A model generated the notes under the pieces. It saw only the letters and a list, made by a program, of their open reading frames with translations. It searched no databases and was not told where the DNA came from. From Psettodes erumei (taxonomy: Eukaryota > Chordata > Actinopteri > Pleuronectiformes > Psettodidae), in contig JAFBJZ010000357.1 in assembly GCA_016785225.1 (NCBI GenBank), forward strand, positions 3,464,501 to 3,528,500: a stretch of DNA of 64,000 bases. The letters run 5' to 3'. A program made the translations under genes and the position numbers. Positions 33,895-46,601 of this stretch are shown here, piece after piece. Position 1 is the stretch's first letter; each line of letters begins with the position of its first letter.

Positions 33895-36112
33895 CTGGCG
33901 GCTCATCTCCCGTCGTTGTGTGTCGAAATCTCAGTTTGAGGCTCAAACCAAAATGACCTGTGCTTCACAGCGACCTCTAAAATATTGAATGTAACGTTTT
34001 CCTGCATATATGCTTCCTATCAGCCTTGTTTTTTTTCTGCTGAAACAAAGAGTTTATTATTGGATAGTTCAAAATAAGTCAGTGATTTTGCCGTCCAGTT
34101 AGTGAACAGGGATCTGAAGATAAGGGTCTGAAATCCTAAAAATGTATGTAATTCCTTTATACTGAAGACATGAGTAAGTGTTACAAGTACCAGTTATTAC
34201 TGTCAGTGATTGTATTGAATTACTATACCAACTATTTCTCGGACGTAAGAATGTTGATGTTAATATTTGATAAGACACGAGTGCTTATGTTGAAAGTCTT
34301 TAATGAATTAATTAAATCCCCAAAAAAACCTTAAAACTTTTTGGTACTAGCCTAAGATATTACAAACATATTTCAGGTAGCATTACACATTTGAGTAACA
34401 AATGAAAAACTGAAAGAGAAAATGCCAAGAACCTCTTGCAAAAAGCTCAAATCAATTGCATGTTTGAAATAATCCCAGCCTTGCAGATCATCCCTTTAAA
34501 GAGCGGCTCACCATGCTCCCTGCCCACGCGCACGTCACACGCTCTCCTCAAATATACATTTAAAACACAAATAAATAATCACAAAAAAGGTTTCGGGATC
34601 ATTTTTATCTGCTGTGGTACATCGGTTGTTAATGCTCCCCCCCACACACTGCTACAATGGTTAGTTTCCGATTAATATGAACAACTCGGTCATATTACAA
34701 TCCGCAGCGAAAAGCTTTGCAGGCCTTAAAAGTGTTCTTCAGTTTCATAAAAACGTCTGTTGATACTGCAAGACCTTAGCCAATCCCGACCAATGAGCTC
34801 TCTACAAAAAGAGGAACTTCATACAATCCGTCATCTCAATTTTATGTTCAATCAGAAAAGTCTGTACAAAGAAGGCATGAATACATGATATCTGTCCCTG
34901 CACCTTCCGCACACCCACCCCCTTCATTTCTCTACGTCTCTCCACTGCTATTAAATATGTGAGAGTCTGGGATTTGATTTAAAGAGTCTGCCAACTCATT
35001 AATTCAGTGCTAGAAAAAAAAAAAAACGCAGAGGACAAAGTACTGTCTGTAAACTTGTGCCGCCCCCGTGACATTAGTAGGCCCCCACCCTGCTTGTGTT
35101 TGCATCCTCGCCCACCACAGGACACTCAACTTCACACCGGACATCAAATTACCAATCAGCCTGTTTTTCCAGCATCTGGTTCTAAACATTATTACAGCGA
35201 ATTGTCAAGAATGTTTACTCAAGTCAGGTTAGTTTACAGTTTCACGCTGATGCAAAATAAGACCAGACCACTGTGAGATGTTCAATACCCAGGTTCTGGC
35301 AGCATACTTTAGGACTACAATATTACAACCCACTAAATTATAATGACACCTTAACCCTTATGGGAAAAATATTCTTTTTTTTAGCATTTTTCTTGCTGTG
35401 TGAGGAGTTAAACACGTGTGCAAACTCTAAGCCATGTTACAAGTTTTTTTTAATCCTGGTAAATGGTTAAACTACTCGACCACTGCACTTGCACCCACAG
35501 TGCTGTGATAATTCCCGTTATTCAATGTGAGATGAATCATTCCTCTTTTTCCAGTGGAGATTGTATGTAAGTATACAGCAACACAGCCTTGTGCCAGAAA
35601 TCCTACAGCTCTGTCCCTGGTGAATATACTGTACATTCTTCCAAGCCTCTGAATAACAGTCCTGGGGGTAGAGCGAGCCTTGCTTGCCTGAGTACAGGCT
35701 CGGGCAATTAACAAAATATAAGACACTGAGACAACCATTTAAAAAGATCAGAGAGATCACCAAGAAGGAGGATCCATCATATTTCCACAGCTCGTTCTGA
35801 CAAAGCCTCTGTTGCATTACTTACAGGAGAGGCCTTGTAAATATGAGATCACACCCCTGTGGCCAATCTACAGTGGGACATCTTCCGTTGCCAATGATGA
35901 CAATTTGTCACTGACCCAAAATTAAGTACACTAATGGAAAGCCACTGGGTGCGACCCTACGTCGTCTCAGTCTTTGTAGCAGTTAGAGGCGTAGCTAAGA
36001 AGCACAAGGACGAAGATGCCTTTTATAAACGGGCGGGCTGGAGGGTGAGGATGCAGGAGTGACACAGAGAGAGCGGGGTGGGGGTAGCAATATGCAGGCC
36101 AGAGTCGCAAAA
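33895..36112. other. 3' regions of lrrc51 and lamtor1 (convergent)
   Basis: No coding exons recognised. It probably holds both 3' UTRs. AT-rich, with short homopolymers (A12 near 35012). An AATAAA on the minus strand near 34050 could end a long lamtor1 3' UTR. Confidence 0.45.
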
Positions 36113-38933
36113 TCAGGGAATGGCAAACTGGACCACCAGTTCTTCTTTAGCATCCACTTTGATTTGAGAGATTGCACTGTAAGCGTACGCTGCTATCTTG
36201 GACACCTGTGAAGAAAAAGGAGGACAGCGTGTGTTTATGTGACGTGTGCAAGCTATGGCACAAAAGCATTCGATTTCACTGAGATCTATTTATAGCCACG
36301 CATTCAGTAACACCCCCACACAGTGAAATACCACACAGCTCCACCTGTTGCAAACTGTTTCCCAAAGAGTATCCTGAGGATTAATGTAACCAACCAGGAA
36401 ACAACTCATGGCGATAATCAATGTGGGTGCTGCAAACGCATGCCAACATGCATGTACATGCACGCGAGCTGGTGAATGATTACCTGCTGAACGTCTGAGT
36501 ACGGCACCAAGTCACTCGCAAGCACTTGGTGGGGCTGGCTGGTGAGGGAGGGGAGGGTGAGGGCTTTCTTCTGGGACAGGGTGTTGCTCAACACAGCCAG
36601 CTTTGTACTGAAACAGAAAAGCAGAAGCTTACTTACTGGAGCTGTTGCCCTGTCATCAACAAAAACACACACACTGTTTGTCTGGAGCAACTCTTCTTCT
36701 CTTAAGCCTGACTGCTCTGTGGCCTAACTGTGGCATAATCCACATCTGTGATTTAAGAGTGTCAAATATGCACTTTTGAGTTCTGGTTGAAATCCAACTG
36801 CCAGTAGGGGTCACTGGACCTGAGGTTTATGGTGCCACTTTAGAGGAAAGGCTTATGCTGTTGCAACTTTTAACTTTTTTTTTTTTTAGTTAAATCACTT
36901 CCCCACTATCTTCACGAGCCATTGAGTTAATGTGGAAATTCCCAGTATATTCTTCCTGATATGCAGCTGACTCAGTTCTTGTAGTCGTACTTTAATCATC
37001 TCATTAGTTCAAATGACTTACTTTTCCACAGTCTTTGATTTTAAGAGATGCAACCCCCCCAAAAAAAAAAACTCCTAAAAGAACCCCAGCAAGATCATAT
37101 CACAGCTACTTCAGCTCCACATCTAGTGAGCTAAGGATGTTATTGCGCGTGTCTAATTGGTCTGAAGTCACGATTTAGCTTGTGTTGGACAAACCTCTCG
37201 TGATGAGCACAAGATTAACATTCACTTCCTTTTAAAAGGAAATTCTTGTCCAGAGAGCCACACCTTTCTCAAACCCATACACAGAAAACAACAGAAACTG
37301 CAGGAGAGCGACGGCCTTCCATAACAATTATTACATAACCACCACATACCTGTACTGTCGAGCTTTGTCCATGTATTCATGCTGCTCCATCATGACAGAG
37401 TCAGCTGCTGAGACATCAATGATGTTCCTGACAGAGAGGAAATAATGGCAGGTTTATTGAAGGACCAGGTGATCTACTTCTTTATTATCATCATCATCAT
37501 CATCATCATCATGTAGCACACGATGAATCGGGCCCCTCTGAGATCACATGACTGAGCGCCGTCTTACTGTGCGGTCTTGTGGAGGATGGACGTAAGGAGG
37601 GCCTGTTCATCCGTCCGCACTGAGGGGACACTGGTAGTGATCCAGTCGGTGCCATTTGGGGGTTTGCTGCCAGGGTTGGGGTGGGGGATCAGCGGCTTAC
37701 GTTCATCAGGGTCCTAGAGCAGATTGATCAGAATATAACTGAATGATGACGAAGATTTAAGATAATGAAATTTTAGCAAATTATGTTTACAGCAGTATGG
37801 CTTTTCAATACAGTAGAGAGGACTGCCAGACAAAGTTACCTATTCTTATTCCATTCTGCATGGCATTAAACATAATAAAATCATAATTGCTGAGACAAAC
37901 AGCATTGTGTGACCCATTTATAGTGATTCAAAACATTATGCCACAACATATCATTTTGACGTTGTGACAAAAGTATGAAACATTAACTCAAAAACAACAT
38001 AAACTAAATTTTAAACATTCCAAATCGCGATACACGCCTTGTGCTACATGTTCTTGGGTCAAATTGAATTCCGGCTGAAAAACAGCTCAAACTGTTCCTA
38101 CACCAGCTGACTTGATGCCAGCGAAACAGGCCATTTAAAGTCAGATTCAACTTGATTTGAACAAAAAGCACAATCTGACTATGGTCGTGACATGCAAGAC
38201 AAAAACCTACAGATGGGTATGATACCAGCAGAAAGTTACAGTGATGACTGCCTCTGTGCTGGTTTCACCAGTGTTAGGATCAAGTGCTCGTGGGGAATAT
38301 ATTCTACATGAAGGAAAAACTGACTTTGCTTCCGCAAACTAAAAATAGCGAGAGGTCCGGAGTCATATGACATAAAGAAATCTCAACATCACATCAGTAG
38401 CTGTTGTATCTGTGCCTACAAATGTCGAAACTGAATATTTATGATTAAGTGTCAATTCTGTACTTTCGAGGTGGATTTTAAACAACTTGTTCGCAGGGCA
38501 GAATATAAGCAACTAATCGATAAATAATCACGTGCTGCTGATCATAAAAGTGTCAATGCGCGTCCATGTTTACAATAGTCACGAGCATGAGGTTCTGCAC
38601 GGGTCTTGTTATCAGCGACCGTTTCTCATCTGTGTCAACTTCACAGGCTTCTTTGGACCGGGCCTTATCCAAAGGCTAGGCTAGGCTAGTTAGCTAAAGG
38701 TGCTTTTGAAGGCGTCATAACACTTTAACCAGCAGAACAAAAGATCACCTGGTAACCCCGACAACGCTATTAAATGTGTTATTAGGTATGCAACATCATC
38801 GGATAATAAAGCAATATCACATGTGCTGTTTCTTAATAACATATCCTGTATTTCTCGGGACAGTTTTAGCCGCCTAGCGGCTAACAGCTACCTGCTCCGT
38901 GGTCTCGTTCTCGCTGCTGTAACAGCAACCCAT
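36113..38933 (-). CDS. lamtor1: LAMTOR1 (p18), Ragulator scaffold
   Basis: Five exons, 38892-38933, 37568-37713, 37350-37427, 36484-36607 and 36113-36205, give 160 aa (human 161). LAMTOR1 anchors the Ragulator complex on late endosomes/lysosomes, where it recruits Rag GTPases and mTORC1. The start MGCCYSSENE has the Gly2 myristoylation and Cys3/Cys4 palmitoylation signals. Other matches are VRTDEQALLTSIL, NIIDVSAADS, MEQHEYMDKARQY, LPSLTSQPHQVLAS, and the C-terminal helix AYAYSAISQIKVDAKEELVV. The insert between residues 20 and 45 (PHPNPGSKPPNGTDW) is the least conserved part. It is convergent with lrrc51 and divergent from the sFRP gene. Confidence 0.97.
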
Positions 38934-40404
38934 GGCAGCGTCCGAGGGGCGAAGCTACACAACCCCAGCTTCCCTGCGCTCCGTCAGAAACCAGGCGTGA
39001 TTTATCCTCTTCAGCAAACATAAAACCTATTTCCTGCGCGGTCTTGGTCTTAGCTTCATCCAAAGGTAGGAAGCTACTGTCAACAGCAGCTCCGCGGACG
39101 AGCTATCACATGACAGCAACTGCGGTGCAACAACACAACGATCACGTCCGGTATTTGAGAGGCGGCTGTGGCCCTCGTCACGTGACGGGGGTAAATTTCA
39201 AACGCAGACTTGTCAAATAAATAAAGAAAGAAAGAAGTCAAAAGTCTGCGCTTGTTCAAACTCGCCATCTCTCGACAATTCACGTTCATGCCGAAATGCA
39301 GTCAGTACACCGACCTGCACTGTTCTCGATTAAACTGCCTAAACTTAAATTCCACCTAAACAAGGAGTGTTTAATACTGTTCTTTCTGTGACAGACAGCG
39401 ATGTGGGGAAGATTTAGTGAAATGCAAACATTGCAAATGCTTCATCAGGTGGCTGCTGTCTAAATCCATAATAGGCTGGGCACACTCAAACAGACAGCAG
39501 CAGGAGAAGTGAGCAGGATCAGGCTTGTTGGTGCACATGTGGCAATCTCCCAGGCAAAAAAACACAAAGATGAAAGGGTCTCTGACATGCTCTGGCTGAC
39601 GTGATGACAGAGTACCACACACACTTTGTCTATAACACAGCACATTTTATTTCCAGTACCAAGTTTCACAACAATGACTGTTAACGTTTTTCTATGCTCT
39701 TTGTACACTCAAACAACATTTCATTCTCACTGCTTTTACAAAAGTGTTCTCATGATTACTGTAATGCAACTGTATAGTCTATTTTATAAAATAAGTCTCC
39801 CCTAATCAAAACCTAAAAAACCTGGAAGATTATACTGATTACATTTATTATGGATCTAAAAAGTATTTGAATCATTACTTTTAATATTTATATTTTGTAA
39901 TAACTAAAGAATTGAAAATAGAGAGAAATACAGAACAAGATAAGTCACTACTTTTAATTCTGACATGCATGCAAGGAACTGGATTCAGCTTAGAGAAAGG
40001 CTTAACTGTTTATAAAGACTGAACTGTTCAGGGAACAGACACGGGGTCACTGCAACCCCTGAAATCTAAATAAAATTAGAAATATGGACTGAACAAAAAT
40101 CACCCCCTAATTCAAATTTGCAATGTGTTGTGTTATGTTATCCTCATGCAATGTATTATATCTTCAAGGTTATTCAAATGGAATTAAGAAATTGTGCAAC
40201 TAATGCAGAAGTTAGCATTTAAATGATAGAAAAAAGATTGGCTGTCTGAAAACATTTTTTTAAAAAACTGTACAACCAAAAATGACTGTGTTTGTACTTC
40301 ACTTCATTAACTTGTCTTTCAGTTTATAACATGAATGACAAGCTGAAGACAAACAAGGGGAGGCTGACACTGTTAAATGTAGAGCCAGACGCCAGTCGTT
40401 TTTT
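38934..40404. other. Intergenic between lamtor1 and the sFRP gene
   Basis: Includes the lamtor1 5' UTR/promoter (GC-richer part, to about 39190, with CACGTGACGGGG at 39180, a CLEAR/E-box-like CACGTG). Then AT-rich sequence without recognised coding exons. Confidence 0.45.
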
Positions 40405-40443
40405 GGTGGTGGTGGGTGGTGGGTGGGTGGGTGGGGGATTGGG
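40405..40443 (+). promoter_or_regulatory. G-rich tract upstream of the sFRP gene, G-quadruplex candidate
   Basis: Five or more GGG runs separated by single T (GGGTGGGTGGGTGGGGG core) end about 110 bp before the ATG. Single-base loops make a stable parallel quadruplex likely. A promoter or 5' UTR role is inferred from position. Confidence 0.5.
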
Positions 40444-40550
40444 AGGCGCCTGCCCTCTCATTTAACCCACCCCGTTTCCTCCACACCTCTTTGTTTACAC
40501 CTACAGGCCGGTCAAGTCCAGGCAGAAGTGCAACACTCTGCAGACTAACA

Positions 40551-42273
40551 ATGACTGTTTTGCTGCTCAGCTTTGTCTTGCTGTGTGGAGCCTCTCACGC
40601 CTCTGACACCGCGGCTCCCGTCCAGCTCGGGCCGCCTTCGCTCGGGTTCAGCTCCTCGGTCCGCTCGGTCTGTAAACCCATCCCGAGCACCCTGTCTCTG
40701 TGCCACGGGATCGGCTACAGGCACATGCGGATCCCCAACTTGCTCGGCCACGACTCGCTGCGGGAGGCCCAGCAGCAGTCGGCCGCCTGGCTGCCTCTCA
40801 TCTCCAAGCTGTGCCACCGGGACACCAAGAAGTTCCTGTGCTCGCTGTTCGCCCCGGTGTGTCTGCCGGAGCTCAGCGGGCCGGTCAGCCCCTGCAGGAG
40901 CCTGTGCGAGGCCGTGCGGGACGGCTGCGTGCCCGTGATGAGCGCGTTTGGGTTCCCGTGGCCCGAGATGTTTAACTGCACCCGGTTCCCGCGCGGGACC
41001 GAGCTGTGCATCCCGCCAACCGGCGAGCAGGGGCTGCGGACTGCAGAGGAGGTGAAGCACGAGGAGGCGCTGAAAGGTCAGAGCACGATCTGTTCATGTG
41101 ACGTTTACGTCCGCTGCTTGTCTGGTTGCAGCCCTGTCTTCTGCGATTACAATCCGTCATACAGCTTGTCCACCAGAGCGTTGACAATTTTATTTTTCAG
41201 CTGTGAAGACTCAGTAGACGCTCAGTAGACTCCATGTCTTGGTCACAGTTCCTTACTAATCAATTTAAAGGGATCATTGTCAAAAATATTTGTTTATCTT
41301 ATGCGTTTATGGAGATTTTGTTTTGTTTTTTAAAGGATCTGATTCTGACCAGTCAGTCGAAATCATGCATGTATATGTCCAATGATATTGTGTCAAGTCG
41401 TTTCTTTGCTATTTTGTTCGTTTGCTGTCTCTTTGGCCCGTTTCTTGTGCTGCTGTAAGAACTGAATTTCTGTTCTGGAGATCTGAGAAGACAATAGTCC
41501 CACTCTGCCACTCTGCCTTTGTGGTTTTTTTTACATCCCTACCTCAGACACTCTCAGTCATCCAGTCTCCTCTGTTTTGCACTCCACAGGGAGCGTCATC
41601 TGTGATGCCTGTAGTCTGGCTGCTGAGGGAGAAAACGACATCCAGGAAAACTTCTGCAACAGTCCATATGGTGAGAACAAACTGATAGTGCAGGCTACAA
41701 AATGCATCCCTTTCTGAGGGGAATAGGGCAGAAGCACAGCTTACAGGTCTGTATTATTACTCAATAAAATAAAAACGACCCTCGCAAAAAAAAAAAGATG
41801 ACCTAATCACGGAGGTAGAAAGGTTGTTTTACAATGTGTGTGAAGTGACACCTGTTAAATCGTATTCCGTTTCTCTTGCAGCATTTAAGATGCGTCTGGC
41901 CAGTGTGTCGACAGTGGGAGGGGACCGTCAACTTGTGCCTGTGGCCCGCAGCCGCATCCTAAGGTGGGCAGGGGGAGGTGCGGAGAGGGCAGAGGGGGTC
42001 GGAGGCGTCATGGCCCACAGTGCTTTGTGGCTTCAGGAAGGAGGCACCTGTACTTGTCCCGGCTTAGATTCCGTAGACACAAATGAAGACAGGGGGTTAG
42101 AGGATGAACAGATGGATAAAGGAAAAGCTAAAGGAGGGAAGGAGGGGGAAGGCTTCAGGCGGATGGTACCTGGCCCTGGCTCAGGCCGAAGAGGGAAGGC
42201 TAGTGTTGACTCGGCTGGTGAGGTCAACCAGAGGGGACAAAGATTTAAAGAAGTTCATCAGAGCTCTTCTTAA
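40551..42273 (+). CDS. Secreted frizzled-related protein (sFRP2/sizzled-like), with frame switch in the netrin domain
   Basis: Three exons, 40551-41076, 41590-41670 and 41882-42273, give 332 aa as read. A signal peptide (MTVLLLSFVLLCGASHA) is followed by a frizzled cysteine-rich domain, about residues 41-160, with CKPIPSTLSLCHGIGY, RIPNLLGHDSL, KKFLCSLFAPVCLPEL and VMSAFGFPWPEMF. Exons 2 and 3 carry the netrin-like module (VICDAC, AFKMRLASV, ALWLQEGGTCTC). sFRPs are extracellular modulators of Wnt ligands; sizzled-type members inhibit BMP1/Tolloid proteases. The CRD resembles SFRP1/2/5, and I cannot decide between an sfrp2-like gene and sizzled. After about 42140 the family-like ending (YLALAQAEEGRLVLTRLV, terminal Cys in KQPCQDL) lies in the next frame, ending at 42295. 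One indel in the GGAGGGGGAAGG tract would account for this. Confidence 0.85.
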
Positions 42274-42895
42274 ACAACCCTGTCAAGACCTGTAGACGGG
42301 GAGTCACAGGCCTGCCTCATGGCACATGCTGCTTGAGGTCGTGTGCAGTCTGTACTTTACAGTAATCTATACAAGATCCAGAGCCATTACCAAAGAATGT
42401 CCAGAAACAAAAACGTCCCAAATGACACCGAATGTATCAATTGAGATACTATGTAAATGCACCAGTGTTGAAAGATCAGTAGTATAGGTATCTGTAAATC
42501 TGTATACTGGCCAACTTCTTGATGAATTGTTCCTGATTGGCTCTGAAAAGGGCGCTAAATGCCACATGATCAAATCTTCAACACTAATTATGTCATATTG
42601 AACTGTTTCTTAATTTCTCATTGCATCACGATTAACATTCTCAAATACAACACAGTATATATATTTTGTACCACACATACAAACCAAACCAAAAGAAAGT
42701 GCTAGCATTTGCATATGTCACTGTAAAGCTAGCCCATGAGTCTAGAAATGTCACAGAGGCATTGATGGTGAGGCATTGTTACAAAAGTTACCTCTTTACA
42801 TGGCACGCAGGGTTGTTTTTTATCATTCCAATTGTGGCAATGTTAGTGTATTTTTGTGTACATTTGTGTATATAGAAGAGCCATGATCGTTTTGT

Positions 42896-42901
42896 AATAA
42901 A
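42896..42901 (+). terminator. Poly(A) signal AATAAA of the sFRP gene
   Basis: Canonical hexamer about 620 bp after the stop codon, preceded by an AT-rich 3' UTR. Confidence 0.5.
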
Positions 42902-44945
42902 CTTGATCTCATCATATTTTCTATTGGTGCATCAGGGGTGAAGCAGTGTAACAGCTCTTATTCCTGTAACAATAAAAATGCTTTCTTTTTCTTTACAACA
43001 TTGCAATACTTTTATGCACATACAACATGTTTGTTTTTCTTTGACTCTTACTTTAGAATTGCGTTTCACAGCAGCTCAAGTCTCTATAGTCTCAAGTCAC
43101 ATCAAAAGAGAAGCACTGAAAAGAAAGACAGGACATTTATGGGATGGGAACAATAAATCATTCAAATTTGGCTTTGGCATCTGTTTTTGCATTTTAGTAT
43201 TTATTTGCACCAGACATAGTTCCATAATATTTGTTTATCATATAATTTCACGTAACATTAGGTAGTATTCCATTGATTAGCCTGTTCTTTGTGTCTGCAG
43301 TTTTTTTAATGTTTCCATCAAGGCTCAGTAAAAGAAATTGGACCTCATACAGCCACACACAGACACACACCTGTTGATGTTAACTTGATATATCAAATGT
43401 CTGTTTGACGCTGCCTCTCTGTCTCAGTGTCCCGGCTGCTTTTTCACAGTGTTGGTGCCTGTTCTAAAGATCTGGACACAAAAGCAAACCGGTGTGTCGT
43501 ATAAAAAAGAAGCAAAACTGATGTTTTAACAGCTGAGGCTGACACGGCTCTAACAGCTGTTAACCGGAGATAATTACAGGATTTATACTGTCATGCACGT
43601 GATACATAAATTATTTATACCCCCAGGTCTCTTACCTTCTCTTAACACACACACACACTGTCTTTCTGCGTTTGTCTCAGCTGAAGTGTCACTTTCATCT
43701 TTGTTGCCCTCAGAGCAGCTGCTTCCACCAGACTTTTTAGAAAACAGGTGAGTTTTTCACATGACCGAAAGAGAGACTTTATGTCGATAGAAATATTTTT
43801 GCTGTGGCCTCTTTTGTGTGCGGAGCAGAAAACCTTGTGGTGTCTACAGTTACCTCAGGCAGCAGAAACATCAGGTGGGGCAGCAGTTTCTCTCATGTCT
43901 GCCACAGGACTTAAGCATGGTGGCTTGTTGCTGTGTAGAGCTCATCTCGCATAATTCAAAACTCAGAGAGTATTCATTTCAATATGTGTTCATCTTAAAG
44001 TTTGTAATTGTAGATGAAGATTATTCCATTAATTAAATTGCCAATATTGTGTCAGTCTTATCATGGTCTTATAATAGCCAAAAGTATATTTTTGTGTCTT
44101 TAATGATGATGTAGCTATATGTGTTCTTATTTCCTTGCATTCATTACAGATCTTCTAATAATTGTGATTGATTTCCATGTAATTTTGCTGTAATTACTAG
44201 TGCTTTTGATCATTTAATACATGGACGAGTATAGAAGTCAAACCTAACCCATTTTGCAGAGTGGCCATGATACCACAGAGAGGATTGTGGAGTCACTATT
44301 GACCATAATCATGAAGAAAAGAGGAACCTGAGTTTCATTTAGTTCACTCCTCACAATCACCATGCTGCTACCAAGGGCCACACGGTTAAAGCAGGTCAGG
44401 ACTGGGGACTAAATACTGGCAGTAAAATGATTTGCACAGTCTCCCCTTTTGTTGACTTACATGACAAATCCATTCCCTCAAAGGTGGCAAACACTGTATA
44501 TAATGAGAAAAAACATATTTCACACTTAAAAATGACTTAATTTATAGATTGATATAGTTGCTCTTTATACTCGTATTGTTTTACCTTCTTATCTAATAAC
44601 AGCTGAAAATGACAAGAAGTTTCTACCAAGACAGAAACCTCTGCAGCTTCATAATACAGAGCAGCACAGTATAAGAAGTTACTGAAAAATCAGAGTGAAT
44701 ATGGTCACGTAGTCTGTATAACGAACAGAGAAAAGGGAGACAGAAGTTTACTGTAAATGTCCTTCAGTGAATTGCTGGTAGAACATTCATGTAAAGATTC
44801 ATGACAGGGGTGCATGGCCTCCACCTTATTAACATAATGTATTAAATATACTGTATAGTTGGTAGATCAACACTCTCCCTCCGTTCTTGGTGCATAACTG
44901 ACTATTGTGTGTGTGTGTTTGTGGGTTTCTCTTGTATGAGTCAGG
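42902..44945. other. Intergenic between the sFRP gene and tomt
   Basis: AT-rich, short (CA)n near 43644-43658, no recognised coding exon. The tomt 5' UTR probably occupies the last part. Confidence 0.45.
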
Positions 44946-46257
44946 ATGGTGTCTCCTGCTATCGCTCTTGCCTTTGTCCCCCTCCTGCTGACACTGATCA
45001 TCAGGTACCGTTACTACTTTGTGCTGTTCTATCGGGCGGTCCTGGTCAGGATATGGAAGGACTGTGTTACTGGTCTGAGGCGAGAGGAGCGCGCCTACCA
45101 GTACGTTCTCACTCATGCCACCCCCGGAGACCCCGACAGCATCCTGGACGCCTTTGACGTCTGGTGCAGCAAGGTGGAGTTCATCAGCAACATTGGGCCT
45201 AAAAAGGGTGAGGAGATCGTTGACATAATCACAGCAAATTCTCTATTAGAAACATGACTTAAAAATATTAATTCCTCGACGCACACTGTACATGTATGTG
45301 TGTCTGGTTCCTCTGTTTGTAGGGAAGATCCTGGACCGGCTGCTGATGGAGCAGAGCCCCTTGACAGTGCTGGAGCTGGGTGCCCACTGCGGGTACAGTA
45401 CCGTGCGGATCGCCCGGGCTCTGCCCTTGGGTGCCAGGCTCTACAGCGTTGAGATGGACCAGAGGAACGCTGCCATCGCTGAGAAAATCATCCGCCTGGC
45501 AGGGTTTGATGATGACACGGTGGGACAGCAGAAATATTTGACCCGTACTTGACATTTCACTCCATATCCAAAACCAAAAATTACCAACCTACAGGATATT
45601 ATTTGTTTTAAAATAAATCTGGGACACTTTCTTAAACGCATTGAACATGGAGCATGCAACACCTTCACCTTCTACATTCATGCTGTGTGTTCTCCAGGTG
45701 GAGCTCATTGTGAATCCGTCCGATGAGGTAATCCCTCGTTTGCGGTCTGATTATGGTTTGGAAAGGCTGGACTTTGTCTTCATGGACCACTGGAAGAAAT
45801 CCTACTGCCCTGATCTGCAGGTAAAAACTACAATAAATCAGTAGAAAGGATATTGTGCACTGGACATGTGACTGAAAATGTTGTCTCACAGTTTATTGTA
45901 CATCTACTTTGAGTTTGCAGAAGCTCAAGTGCTATGAAGTATTTTTTAGTATTGTACATCCAGAAACTGTACTTTAATAAATACACTATGATTTTGATCC
46001 TTCCTGTTGTTCCCTGGTCAGCTCCCTCAGTCACATGATACTGTGTGTTTGTGTTACAGATGCTGGAAGGCTCCGGTCTGCTGGGAAAAGGTTCTACGAT
46101 CGTGGCCGACAACGTGCTGTTTCCTGGGGCTCCGAAGTTCCTCAGACACATTCGCAAGAGCGGCCTGTACGAGTGGAAGATCCACCGGGCCACACTGGAG
46201 TACAGCACGGGCATCAGGGATGGCATGGCTGAGCTGGTGTACCAGGGAATTATGTAG
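44946..46257 (+). CDS. tomt: Transmembrane O-methyltransferase (TOMT)
   Basis: Four exons, 44946-45207, 45323-45519, 45698-45820 and 46060-46257, give 259 aa, the size of the TOMT part of human LRTOMT. TOMT resembles catechol O-methyltransferase and is needed in hair cells for trafficking of TMC mechanotransduction channel subunits. An N-terminal hydrophobic segment (AIALAFVPLLLTLIIR) supplies the membrane anchor. The SAM-binding region is VLELGAHCGYSTVRIA, then SVEMDQRNAAIAEKI. The metal/substrate region is DFVFMDHWKKSY and VADNVLFPGAPKFL, equivalent to the COMT Asp141, Lys144, Asp169 and Asn170 sites. It is an independent gene here, about 11 kb from lrrc51. AATAAA lies at 46596-46601. Confidence 0.96.
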
Positions 46258-46595
46258 CTCACGCAGACCGGGGCATCACGCACTGTATTACACTGATACA
46301 CATTTTAGGAAAGGGATGATGAAAAAGATTTTCAAGTTTGTCAGAAATGCATTTTATCTCAACTCAAGGAACCTGCACGTCTGTCTTTCAAAATACCTAG
46401 TGCCCTCTCCTGGGTTAAAAAAAAAAGAAAGGATCATTGTCACTTGGCACCATCCACCTGTCATCATCTTCTCTCAGCTATCTGATAGAAGCAAAGTGCA
46501 TGGGGAAAAAGTTTTTTAAAAATGGCTTGTTTATTATCCTATACAGTAAAGACCCAAATTCATGAAATATGTCATTCAGTTTTTGATGAGTTTAT

Positions 46596-46601
46596 AATAA
46601 A
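46596..46601 (+). terminator. tomt: Poly(A) signal AATAAA of tomt
   Basis: Canonical hexamer about 340 bp after the tomt stop; a second copy follows near 46624. Confidence 0.5.

Noticed and set aside
40545..41060. 171-codon antisense frame opposite the sFRP first exon
   Set aside because: Shadow of a GC-rich coding exon; its translation shows no recognisable domain, while the plus strand has a full signal peptide and CRD.
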